A stretch of DNA of 64,000 nucleotides from an uncultured Parabacteroides sp. (GTDB lineage Bacteria; Bacteroidota; Bacteroidia; Bacteroidales; Tannerellaceae): assembly GCA_900552465.1 (NCBI GenBank), contig URZO01000011.1, positions 1 to 64,000 on the forward strand, given 5' to 3'. Positions 44,087 through 52,343 of the stretch are shown piece after piece. A program made the position numbers and the translations under genes. The notes under the pieces were generated by a model, which ran no database searches, had not been told where the DNA came from, and worked only from the letters and a program-made list of their open reading frames with translations. How positions within the stretch are numbered: the stretch's first letter is position 1; each line of letters begins with the position of its first letter.

Positions 44087-44121
44087 GTGCGCATCCGAAC
44101 TCCCGTTGTGCGGATAAGCAC
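44087..44121 (+). promoter_or_regulatory. Upstream activator dyads of the ABC ATPase gene
   Basis: GTGCGCATCCGAAC (44087-44100) and GTGCGGATAAGCAC (44108-44121), starts 21 bp apart, ending 57 bp before the GG of the sigma-54 promoter. Confidence 0.75.
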
Positions 44122-44176
44122 AGCACGGAAACGCTTATCAAAATATAACGTTCTATATATGACACATTTACAAACA

Positions 44177-44191
44177 TGGCACAACTTTTGC
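44177..44191 (+). promoter_or_regulatory. Sigma-54 promoter of the ABC ATPase gene
   Basis: TGGCACAACTTTTGC, a full match to TGGCAC-N5-TTGC. The expected start is near 44203, 19 nt before the ATG at 44222. Confidence 0.85.
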
Positions 44192-44221
44192 CCTACATCC
44201 TGTAAACAAATTTAGCACACC

Positions 44222-44896
44222 ATGATTAAAACTGTTGCATTAGAAAAGATCTTCCGCACGGAAGAGGTGGAGACGTTAGCACTGAACCAGGTTAACATAG
44301 AAATAAAAGAAGGCGAGTTTGTGGCCATAATGGGGCCTTCCGGCTGCGGTAAATCTACGCTGCTGAACATCCTGGGACTGCTGGACAACCCGACGTCCGG
44401 AGAATATTTCCTGAACGGGGTAGAAGTTTCGCAATACACGGAAGCCCAGCGGACAAAGCTGCGCAAGGGCATCATCGGCTTCGTCTTCCAGAGCTTTAAT
44501 CTGATAGACGAGTTGAATGTATACGAGAACATCGAGCTGCCTTTGCTCTATATGGGCGTTCCGGCCGGCGAACGGAAGAAGAAAGTGCAGGAAGCGATGG
44601 AACGAATGGCGATCGCGCACCGCGAAAAACACTTCCCGCAACAACTCTCCGGCGGTCAGCAACAGCGTGTCGCCATCGCCCGCGCCGTAGTTGCAGGTCC
44701 GAAGCTGATCCTCGCCGATGAACCGACCGGTAACCTGGACAGTAAAAACGGCCAGGAAGTCATGAACCTCCTCAACGAACTGAACAAGGAAGGAACGACG
44801 ATCGTCATGGTTACACACAGCCAGCACGACGCCGGCTTTGCTTCCCGTACCATCAACCTGTTCGACGGACAGGTGGTGACAGAGACGGTTATTTAA
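44222..44896 (+). CDS. ABC transporter ATPase (MacB/LolD class)
   Basis: A 224-residue ATPase: Walker A GPSGCGKST at 38-46, Q-loop FVFQSFNLI, signature LSGGQQQR at 142-149, Walker B LILADEP at 162-168, D-loop GNLDSKNG, H-loop TH at about 197. The sequence between Walker A and signature is of the MacB/LolD/FtsE class that works with FtsX-type permeases. It is monocistronic, with its own sigma-54 promoter and upstream dyads identical in layout to those of tolC and permease A2. It is the only ABC ATPase in the window and the probable motor for both permease pairs. Confidence 0.95.
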   Translation: MIKTVALEKIFRTEEVETLALNQVNIEIKEGEFVAIMGPSGCGKSTLLNILGLLDNPTSGEYFLNGVEVSQYTEAQRTKLRKGIIGFVFQSFNLIDELNVYENIELPLLYMGVPAGERKKKVQEAMERMAIAHREKHFPQQLSGGQQQRVAIARAVVAGPKLILADEPTGNLDSKNGQEVMNLLNELNKEGTTIVMVTHSQHDAGFASRTINLFDGQVVTETVI

Positions 44897-44924
44897 GCCC
44901 TAAGTGTTATAAAAGGGAAAGAAG

Positions 44925-44956
44925 AAGCCGTAACGTATTAAGATATGTTACGGCTT
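44925..44956 (+). terminator. Hairpin after the ABC ATPase gene
   Basis: A 10-bp stem, AAGCCGTAAC (44925-44934) with GTTACGGCTT (44947-44956), 28 bp after the stop codon. There is no strong T-run, so termination may be weak. Confidence 0.5.
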
Positions 44957-45035
44957 ACGAGTTTATCGTACATTGCTTGATTCCAAAACAAATAAACTTG
45001 TATCTTGCCGGCATCAATCGTAAATCGAATTACTT

Positions 45036-45125
45036 ATGAAGACAGTCACAATCGAAGAAGATATCCGGAATATGCGGGACAGTGTTGTGATTGGCATCGC
45101 CGAAATGAAAGGTTACTATGTATAA
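45036..45125 (+). CDS. Possible 29-residue leader peptide
   Basis: An ORF of 29 codons (MKTVTIEEDIRNMRDSVVIG...) whose stop TAA overlaps the ATG of the next gene (45118) by 8 bp in a different frame, as in translational coupling. A near -7 element, TATCTTGC, lies at 45001-45008. No family recognised. It may be a remnant of a longer gene or chance. Confidence 0.3.
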   Translation: MKTVTIEEDIRNMRDSVVIGIAEMKGYYV

Positions 45126-46809
45126 GATGTTGCTTGCTCTATTGTTTTCAGGGATCAGCCTGCTGTCACATGCGGACAACTCGTATGTGATACAGGCGCA
45201 TATACGTGATGTGAAGAACGGAACCGTGTTTTTCCTGAAACAATTCAGCACGCAGCGGATTATAAACGCCATGCGGGTCGAGGACGGCAAGTTGCTAATG
45301 AAAGGGGAGCTGTCCGATATTCCGCAACATCTTTGGCTCTGCACGACTATCAAGGATGAGTTCTATTACTGCGACCTGCTTGTAGACACAGGAAAGATCG
45401 TTATCGAAGGAAGCATCCGCGACTTCCCCAACGGCCTGCATTTCGAGGGGGCGCAGACCCAGATGCAATATGCCGCTTACCTGAACCGGACACAAGCGTT
45501 CCGGCAGAAGCTCGACAGCCTGAACGAGGTCATCATGCGGTTGCATAAACTAAGTACCGGTAGTGACAAATACAATAAACACGTAGCCGACGGCGGTTAC
45601 AAGTTAAAAGAGGAGATCGAAGCGGAACTGTTAGCGCACCGGCTGGACTCTGTCCGCTCATCCTTTATCCAAACTCACATGGACCAGTATGCCGGACAGT
45701 TCCTGCTGACCCGCATCATGAAAGACCTTCCGCCGGACTCGCTTAAAGCACTCTACAGCCGTATCCCGGTAGAAATGAAGAAAACCAGATTTACCCGTCT
45801 GATCAGTAACCAGATCAACCCGTATGCCGACAGCAATATCCGGGAAGCTGACAACCTGCTGCGGCAGACAAGCAATAAAGCCTCTGAAATGAACAACTAT
45901 GCAGAAGAAGCATACAAGCTCTATGCCCAGGCCGTGCAACTGGATTCCACCCGTACGGACGGATACATGGCTTTAGCATCCATGTCCGAACGATTGCTTC
46001 CGGTCAAAGGGCTCGAAGCGTATGAGATATCCATGCATTATCTCAGGAAATTCATGGAAAGCGATATCCGTCCCGGCGAACGCGAAGCGGCTGTCAAAAG
46101 AATGGAAGATCTTCAATTCCGGAAATGGCTGAAGCTGAACGAAGAACCGGAGATGGTAACGGTCAAAGGCGGCACTTTCGAAATGGGATCAACATACAAG
46201 GAAGACAACAACCCGCTTCACCAGGTCAAGGTCGGCAGTTTCCGGATCAGCCGGTACGAAATCACAAACTACCAGTTCGCCCTCTTCCTTACTTCCCAGG
46301 GCAGCGAGAAGATAAAGAACAGTCCGCCGATGTATTACCCTTGTAACTGGGGAATCCAGGACGGAAAAGCGGTGCCGGGCTACGAAGCGCATCCCGCTAT
46401 TTACATCACCTGGTACGGAGCGCAGGAATATTGCAAATGGGCCGGAGGGCGCCTGCCGACCGAAGAGGAATGGGAGTTCGCTGCCCGGGGCGGTATCCAC
46501 GGACACCGCGATCATCTCTACAGTGGCGGAATGGAACTGGACAGCCTGGGTTGGTATGCAGGAAACTCGGACGGAAAACCTCACCGCGTCGGTACCCTAA
46601 AGCCAAATGAGCTGGGCCTATACGATATGAGCGGAAATGTTTGGGAATGGTGTAGCGACACCCAGATAAAAGACGGCAAGGAATATGTAGCCGTCCGCGG
46701 CGGAACCTGGTTCAACGAACGCCCGATCTGCCGCCCGACCTGCCGGTATTACATCTTTCCGAACAGCAAACATTTCAATAATGGTTTCCGGCTGGTAAAG
46801 GACCTATGA
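45118..46809 (+). CDS. DUF4369-like plus SUMF1/FGE-like exported protein
   Basis: A 563-residue protein with a signal peptide (MYKMLLALLFSGISLLSHA). Residues 22-120 resemble DUF4369 (SYVIQAHIRDVKNGTVFFLKQ, MRVEDGKLLMKGEL, LVDTGKIVIEGSIRDF), a domain usually found in front of thioredoxin-like proteins. A helical middle part follows, then from about 345 a SUMF1/formylglycine-generating-type domain (MVTVKGGTFEMGS, ISRYEITNYQFALFL, RLPTEEEWEFAARGG, LYDMSGNVWEWCSD, VRGGTWFN, NGFRLVKD). The catalytic cysteine pair of true FGE is not evident, so a binding or structural role is more likely. The combination is unusual. Confidence 0.8.
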   Translation: MYKMLLALLFSGISLLSHADNSYVIQAHIRDVKNGTVFFLKQFSTQRIINAMRVEDGKLLMKGELSDIPQHLWLCTTIKDEFYYCDLLVDTGKIVIEGSIRDFPNGLHFEGAQTQMQYAAYLNRTQAFRQKLDSLNEVIMRLHKLSTGSDKYNKHVADGGYKLKEEIEAELLAHRLDSVRSSFIQTHMDQYAGQFLLTRIMKDLPPDSLKALYSRIPVEMKKTRFTRLISNQINPYADSNIREADNLLRQTSNKASEMNNYAEEAYKLYAQAVQLDSTRTDGYMALASMSERLLPVKGLEAYEISMHYLRKFMESDIRPGEREAAVKRMEDLQFRKWLKLNEEPEMVTVKGGTFEMGSTYKEDNNPLHQVKVGSFRISRYEITNYQFALFLTSQGSEKIKNSPPMYYPCNWGIQDGKAVPGYEAHPAIYITWYGAQEYCKWAGGRLPTEEEWEFAARGGIHGHRDHLYSGGMELDSLGWYAGNSDGKPHRVGTLKPNELGLYDMSGNVWEWCSDTQIKDGKEYVAVRGGTWFNERPICRPTCRYYIFPNSKHFNNGFRLVKDL

Positions 46810-46817
46810 AGGGAAGA

Positions 46818-48368
46818 TTATTCCACCACCCACTTCTCTATATTCCTTGTTTTCGCACTGAAGTTGATGCCTATCTTAAACAGTTTACGTTCGTCAGCCT
46901 CAAAAGGAAGGGCGTAATGTTTGTCATTGATTTGTTGCAAAGCCTCTTCTGCCGTGCCGTCCAGTTTAAACTCCATGACATAAATAAACTTGTCTGTCTG
47001 CAAAACCAGGTCTATGCGCCCTTCGCTGGTGTGGTATTCTACATTCGTGTAGAAGCCGACCAGTTTGAAGACGATAAAAAGCACATTTTCGTAATGTAAC
47101 TCTTGCTCACGGATAAGTTCATAAGTAGTATCTGCAAAGAAACTTTGCAGACGGCGGAAAAAAGAGTTGTAATCACCGGCACGCACTTCACGGACAAATT
47201 TCTGAATCTCAAACGGAGATTCCACCTTATCCAGGCTTGTGTAAAAGGGGACAAGAAAGCGAATAAATCCTTCTTCCACTTCCCGATTAGGGAAACCCAA
47301 GTGATATACGCCAAACTCTTTGTCATAGCCTTTAATCGTAAGATAACCGCTTTGATAAATCACAGGAATAGGATTGGTTGATTCGGAATCGATACTGTTC
47401 AGCACTTGGGTATCGGTTTCCTCATGCGCCATCCGTTCCAGACTATAATGGTGCCTTTTCAATAACTTCACCAAATAGGTCGGCGTGCCTGTTTCAAACC
47501 AGTAACTGCCGAACTCCTTGCGTTTGAAAGCGCTAAGCAGGCTAAACGGATTATAGATACCGATAGAATTATGAGTGAAGTGATACCCGTCATAACATTC
47601 CTTTAATTCAGCACAAAGTTTATCATAAGTTATTTCCTGTGCAACAGCAAACTCATGAAGCTCGGATTCCAAGTTTTCATGGATTTCACACTCGCTAATA
47701 CCGCATATTCCAACATAATCATTCCACATCGAGATATCCTCCAGGTTATTCAGGTCACTGAATACGCTCACCTTTCCAAACTTGGTCACTCCCGTCAACA
47801 TGGCGAACTGGATATAGCCGTCCATGGTTTTCAAGGCTCCATAAAAGGGTTTCAGTGTGTTGCGGAATGCTTGTTGTAACTCTTCATTGCCAATGGCCTG
47901 CAGCATCGGTTTGTCATATTCATCCACGAGGATCACGACACGCTGGCCTGTCTGTTTGCAGGCCCGCTCAATGATTCCGGCGAAACGCAACGAGAAAGAG
48001 CGTTCAGAGGGGTTCGCACCGTAAAGGCTTTCCCAATCGGACAATATCTTTTCCAACATATTATCCAGACTTTCCGGCCGATCATATTTCTCTATATTCA
48101 GATCAATATGCAGGACCGGATGTTTGATCCAGTCTTTTTCAAGCTGTTCCATTGCCAACCCTTCAAACAGTTCCTTCTTTCCCTGGAAGTATGCTTCAAG
48201 AGTCGAGATGAGCAAACTTTTGCCGAAACGGCGCGGACGACTCAGGAAGTAATAACTGCCCGTTTTAGCCAATTGATAGATCAAGGCGGTTTTGTCTACA
48301 TAAAAATAACCTCCTTTACGAATCTTCTCAAAGTTCTGGATGCCGATTGGATAGATTTTATTGCTCAT
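46818..48368 (-). CDS. AAA-ATPase-like protein with PD-(D/E)XK nuclease domain, second copy
   Basis: A 516-residue protein starting at 48368 (MSNKIYPIGIQNFEKIRKGGYFYVDKT); longer upstream frames would run into the divergent peptidase gene. P-loop LSRPRRFGKSLLISTL, Walker B VVILVDEYDKPML near residue 170. The C-terminal nuclease fold shows TSEGRIDLVLQT and YVMEFKLDGTAEEAL (D, E-x-K). It belongs to the same broad family as the gene at 9885-11576 but the two are only distantly alike, so this is not a recent duplication. Function unproven. A -7 element, TAACTTTG, lies at 48396-48403. Its 3' end is 8 bp from the SUMF1 gene. Confidence 0.88.
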   Translation of the reverse strand: MSNKIYPIGIQNFEKIRKGGYFYVDKTALIYQLAKTGSYYFLSRPRRFGKSLLISTLEAYFQGKKELFEGLAMEQLEKDWIKHPVLHIDLNIEKYDRPESLDNMLEKILSDWESLYGANPSERSFSLRFAGIIERACKQTGQRVVILVDEYDKPMLQAIGNEELQQAFRNTLKPFYGALKTMDGYIQFAMLTGVTKFGKVSVFSDLNNLEDISMWNDYVGICGISECEIHENLESELHEFAVAQEITYDKLCAELKECYDGYHFTHNSIGIYNPFSLLSAFKRKEFGSYWFETGTPTYLVKLLKRHHYSLERMAHEETDTQVLNSIDSESTNPIPVIYQSGYLTIKGYDKEFGVYHLGFPNREVEEGFIRFLVPFYTSLDKVESPFEIQKFVREVRAGDYNSFFRRLQSFFADTTYELIREQELHYENVLFIVFKLVGFYTNVEYHTSEGRIDLVLQTDKFIYVMEFKLDGTAEEALQQINDKHYALPFEADERKLFKIGINFSAKTRNIEKWVVE

Positions 48369-48395
48369 ATCTTTCTGCTTTAGAATAACAATACA

Positions 48396-48403
48396 CAAAG
48401 TTA
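48396..48403 (-). promoter_or_regulatory. -7 element for the second AAA/PD-(D/E)XK gene
   Basis: TAACTTTG on the minus strand, exact TAnnTTTG, 27 bp before the ATG at 48368. Confidence 0.45.
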
Positions 48404-48513
48404 CTGATTTCCTCTCTACTTTCGGCATTTTAAAGAATACTTTTGAAGATGCACAGGTTTTTCCTTTCCGGAAAAAAGAGTAATATTGCATACTGAAACA
48501 ATTCATAAAAGAG

Positions 48514-51198
48514 ATGAACAATTCTATACAATTAATAAGCCTCTTATTACTGGCTTCCGGGTTGTCGATGCAAGCGCAGGAAAAGAGGGCTATGACATTC
48601 GATGAGATGGTCGGGTGGGAACGTATCTCCGGACAAAGTATCTCCGACAACGGTAAATGGGTTTACTGCAAGATGGAACCTTGGCGGGGAGATGCCACGA
48701 TCTTGTTGTACAATGACAAAGGCGAAGAGAAAGCGACTTTCAAACCGGCAGAGAAAGCACAGTTCAGCTCTTCATCCGAATATCTGCTGGTGACAAAAAC
48801 TCCTCCGCTGGAAGAAGTGGAGGCTGCGAAGCTAAAGAATACCGATAAGGATAAAATGCCGATGAACAGCCTTATCATCTCCCGGCTGGCAGGCGGAGAG
48901 GAAACGATCGACTCGCTCAAATCATACAAACTGTCGGAGACAGCCGATTGGCTGGCATACCAGCGCGGAAGTAAAAAAGACTCCACGCTTTACATCCGTT
49001 CGCTCAGCGGAATGCAAAGGGATTCATTCCCGGCAGTAAGCGACTTCGGGTTCGCAAAGAAAGGGAATGTCTTATACGTCGTCTCCGATTCCGTCCTGTA
49101 CACCTTCATCCCCCAAAAAGGCAATAACCGGATTTCCGGCGGGAAAGGCGTATTCAAGAAGATTGCGTTCAATGAAGATGGCAGCAAGTTGGCTTATCTG
49201 TTCTGTGCGGACAAAGACTCGGCCGCCACTCGCAGCAGCCTATATCTGTCTGCCGGTAACGCTCCCGGCAAGCTGATTGCGGAACGGGGGAATGAGGCAT
49301 TTCCGACTTCCTGGATAATCAGTGAAAACGGCAATGTCTACTTTTCGGAAGACGCCAACCGCCTCTTCTTCGGTACAGCACCTGAACCCAGACAGAAAGA
49401 CACGACTGTTCTGGCCGAGAACCGTCCGGACGTACAAGTCTGGAGCTGGGACGAGAAGGTGCAGTACACTCAGCAGTCCTTCAACAAGGCTTCCGACCTG
49501 AAACGTTCCTACACGGCAGTCTACAACCTCGGCGACCAACGCCTTTTCCAGCTTGCAACGGAGAAACTCCCCACCCTGCAAACCGCCGATGAAGGCAATG
49601 CGGCATTGGCTCTCCTCTCCACAACAGAGCCATACGGCACACAAAGCATGTGGACGGCCAGGCAGTTCCACGATATATATACCGTCAACCTGGAAACAGG
49701 AGAACGTCGGCAGATCAAGGAAAAGGCTCCTTCCTACATGCGCTTCTCTCCAAAAGGGAAATACACCTATTGGTACTGCGAACAAGACAGTTCCTGGTAT
49801 ACTCGCTCTATGGCAGACGGAAAAGAATATCGCCTGACCACTCCGCAGACATTCGTTGCCTGGGATGAAGATAACGACGTCCCCGACTATCCTTCTCCAT
49901 ACGGAATTGCAGGTTGGACAGAGGACGACCGGGCAATCCTGATCAAAGACCGCTACGACATCTGGAAGTTCGATCCGGCAGGTTCTTCTTCTCCGATAAA
50001 CCTGACTGTCAACGGACGGAAAGAGAAAATCTCCTATTCGCTGATCCAGCTGGACAAAGAGAAAAGATCGTATAACCTGAACGAAGCGCAATATCTCACC
50101 GGGTTCAACGAAAGCACTAAAGGCTTCGGATATTACACCGCCCGGCTGAACAAACCGGCGGCTCCTAAAGCATTGCTTGCCGGCAACTTCAAGCTGGCAG
50201 CTTTGTCGAAAGCTAAAAATGCGGATGCCGTCATCTATACACAAGAGACATACGAACAATATCCGGACATCCGCTTATCCGATCTTAGTTTCAGGAAATC
50301 CATTCAGCTGACAGACGGTATCAGCCAACAGGATTCCATTATCTGGGGAACAGCCGAGCTGACCTCCTGGATCTCGCTCGACGGGCGTCCGTTGGAAGGC
50401 ATTATTTATAAACCCGCCGATTTCGACCCGAACAAGAAGTATCCGGTAATCGTGAATTTCTACGAACGCAATGCAAACACCCTGTACAACTACCACATGC
50501 CAAGCCCCGGACGTTCCACGATCGACTATCCGTTCTACCTGAGCCACGGCTTTATCATCTTCAATCCGGATGTACGCTTTACCGACGGCTACCCGGGAGA
50601 AAGCTGCTACAACTGCGTCATGCCGGGTATCACCGCCCTGATCGCGAAAGGATATGTAAACGAAAAGGCTATCGGCGCACAGGGACATAGCTGGGGAGGT
50701 TATCAGGTCGCTTACCTGGCAACCCGTACCAACCTGTTTGCTGCAATCGAATCGGGCGCCCCGGTGGTCAACATGTTAAGTGCTTACGGCGGCATCCGCT
50801 GGGGCTCCGGCCTGAACCGTTCCATGCAATACGAACACGGACAGAGCCGTATCGGCGATAATATATGGGAAATGCCGCTGCAATATATCGAAAACTCTCC
50901 CCTTTTCAATATGAACAAAGTGACGACCCCGATCCTGATCATGCACAATGATGCCGACGGTCATGTGCCCTGGTATCAGGGTATCGAGTTTTTCATCGCC
51001 CTCAAACGCCTGCAGAAAACCGCCTGGTTGCTCAACTACACCGGCGAACCCCACTGGCCTTCACGCCTGGCAAACCGTTTGGACTTCCAGAAACGCATGT
51101 TCCAGTTCTTCGACCATTACCTGCAAGGCACCCCAATGCCTAAATGGATGAGCGAAGGCGTTCCGGCGGTAGACAGGGATTTTGAGTTGGGATATTAA
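48514..51198 (+). CDS. Secreted S9-family prolyl oligopeptidase-like peptidase
   Basis: An 894-residue protein with a signal peptide (ISLLLLASGLSMQAQ). A long N-terminal beta-propeller region (about 25-620) leads to a C-terminal hydrolase: nucleophile motif QGHSWGGYQ, acid MHNDADGHVPW, histidine TGEPHWP. The GHSWGG motif and overall length fit the acylaminoacyl-/oligopeptidase branch of S9 rather than DPP IV. Predicted periplasmic; peptide scavenging is the usual role. It overlaps the convergent kinase HK2 by 4 bp at the 3' end. Confidence 0.88.
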   Translation: MNNSIQLISLLLLASGLSMQAQEKRAMTFDEMVGWERISGQSISDNGKWVYCKMEPWRGDATILLYNDKGEEKATFKPAEKAQFSSSSEYLLVTKTPPLEEVEAAKLKNTDKDKMPMNSLIISRLAGGEETIDSLKSYKLSETADWLAYQRGSKKDSTLYIRSLSGMQRDSFPAVSDFGFAKKGNVLYVVSDSVLYTFIPQKGNNRISGGKGVFKKIAFNEDGSKLAYLFCADKDSAATRSSLYLSAGNAPGKLIAERGNEAFPTSWIISENGNVYFSEDANRLFFGTAPEPRQKDTTVLAENRPDVQVWSWDEKVQYTQQSFNKASDLKRSYTAVYNLGDQRLFQLATEKLPTLQTADEGNAALALLSTTEPYGTQSMWTARQFHDIYTVNLETGERRQIKEKAPSYMRFSPKGKYTYWYCEQDSSWYTRSMADGKEYRLTTPQTFVAWDEDNDVPDYPSPYGIAGWTEDDRAILIKDRYDIWKFDPAGSSSPINLTVNGRKEKISYSLIQLDKEKRSYNLNEAQYLTGFNESTKGFGYYTARLNKPAAPKALLAGNFKLAALSKAKNADAVIYTQETYEQYPDIRLSDLSFRKSIQLTDGISQQDSIIWGTAELTSWISLDGRPLEGIIYKPADFDPNKKYPVIVNFYERNANTLYNYHMPSPGRSTIDYPFYLSHGFIIFNPDVRFTDGYPGESCYNCVMPGITALIAKGYVNEKAIGAQGHSWGGYQVAYLATRTNLFAAIESGAPVVNMLSAYGGIRWGSGLNRSMQYEHGQSRIGDNIWEMPLQYIENSPLFNMNKVTTPILIMHNDADGHVPWYQGIEFFIALKRLQKTAWLLNYTGEPHWPSRLANRLDFQKRMFQFFDHYLQGTPMPKWMSEGVPAVDRDFELGY

Positions 51199-52196
51199 AA
51201 CTCCATCCTGAACATCGTCCGTACATTCGGGATGGACGAGACGGAGAGTTGGCCACCGTGGAGGTGCATAATGCGTTGGGATATAGGCAAACCGATACCG
51301 CTCCCTCCGGATTTGGTGGAAAAGAAAGGAGTAAAGATGACAGACAACCGTTCGGCGGAGATGCCCGGACCGTTGTCTGTTATTGTTATAAGAGGATTTC
51401 CGGACGGTCCTGTACAAGCCTCAACCTTCACAATGCCATCAGTCTGCCCTTCCACAGCCTGCAGGGCGTTCCGGATTAGATTGATTAAAGCAAGCGTAAT
51501 CAGATTCGGATCGCCATGTAATTCCAATTCCTTGCCCATGGATCTATTTTCCCTGCCAGTGGAATACACAATACGTCCGCTTCCCGGTTCCGCCTGAAGC
51601 AAACGTTCCAGCTTGGAGAACAGTTCTGAAATAGAAATCATCTTATACTCCGGTTCCGGCAGGTGCGTCAGGCGATGATAGGAATCAAGAAAAGCAGTCA
51701 GATTCTTTGCCTGGCTGTTGATAACTTCAAGTCCTTCGCGCTGCTGTGCAATATCAGTATGATCCGCATGTTTCAGCAAATCTGCCGAAAGGGAAGCGAT
51801 CGGGGTAATGGAGTTACGGATCTCGTGTGTCAGCACCCTGAGAATGCTTTCATAGTAAAGGCTTTTCTCCTCAACTTCAATCTGTTTATCACCAAGTTGC
51901 TGCATGATACGATTCATATCGGCATACAGGGTTCTTAAAAACGGATCGTCGGATTCAGCCGGGAAATATTGCGTCGGATCTCCATTCCGCATCGCTTCGA
52001 AGAAGACGGATAGTTTCCGATTGAAATGGCTTGTCAACCGGATAACAAACAGTGTTATCAACAGGATAAATAGCAGACATACAAAAGATAAGGTATACGA
52101 CAGCTGAGTTATTAACAACCAGGAGCCGATCAGGGATAAAAGCACAATCAATACTACACTCCCTACAATCTTAGCATATAACCTGCGACTGTACAT
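51195..52196 (-). CDS. Orphan sensor histidine kinase HK2
   Basis: A 333-residue membrane kinase, the same length and layout as HK1. Two membrane segments (about 8-30 and 34-52) with a very short loop, linker, H-box LTHEIRNSITPIASLS (His124), N-box NLIRNALQAVEG, DNGPGI and PFFSTKSGGSGIGLPIS. No regulator gene adjoins it. The likeliest partner is RR2 (59990-60772), on the same strand, with six propeller lipoprotein genes of opposite strand in between. It has a full promoter (52201-52232) placed so that transcription would start at or next to the ATG. Confidence 0.9.
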   Translation of the reverse strand: MYSRRLYAKIVGSVVLIVLLSLIGSWLLITQLSYTLSFVCLLFILLITLFVIRLTSHFNRKLSVFFEAMRNGDPTQYFPAESDDPFLRTLYADMNRIMQQLGDKQIEVEEKSLYYESILRVLTHEIRNSITPIASLSADLLKHADHTDIAQQREGLEVINSQAKNLTAFLDSYHRLTHLPEPEYKMISISELFSKLERLLQAEPGSGRIVYSTGRENRSMGKELELHGDPNLITLALINLIRNALQAVEGQTDGIVKVEACTGPSGNPLITITDNGPGISAERLSVIFTPFFSTKSGGSGIGLPISQRIMHLHGGQLSVSSIPNVRTMFRMEF

Positions 52197-52200
52197 AGTA

Positions 52201-52232
52201 CAAAGATAGACTATTTACCGCATATCTGCAAA
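52201..52232 (-). promoter_or_regulatory. Promoter of HK2
   Basis: On the minus strand TTTG (52229-52232), 20 bp, TATCTTTG (52201-52208): a full Bacteroides-type promoter. The -7 element ends only 4 bp before the HK2 ATG, predicting a leaderless or nearly leaderless mRNA. Confidence 0.7.
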
Positions 52233-52258
52233 ACAGGAACAAGGCATACGAATCACAC

Positions 52259-52286
52259 GTTTATTTACGAATATATAGTAATAAAC
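52259..52286. promoter_or_regulatory. Candidate operator of the propeller operon
   Basis: Inverted pair GTTTATT (52259-52265) and AATAAAC (52280-52286), lengthened by TTAC/GTAA inside. It abuts a weak promoter for the first propeller gene (TTGC at 52287-52290, then TTTATTTG at 52310-52317). Binding protein unknown. Confidence 0.4.
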
Positions 52287-52343
52287 TTGCTTTTAATAAA
52301 TTAAATCGCTTTATTTGTATCAAACAATCTAATCGAAGTAGAG

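Noticed and set aside
48369..48650. N-terminal extension of the second AAA/PD-(D/E)XK protein
   Set aside because: It overlaps the divergent peptidase gene start and its own promoter; family N-terminus begins at 48368.
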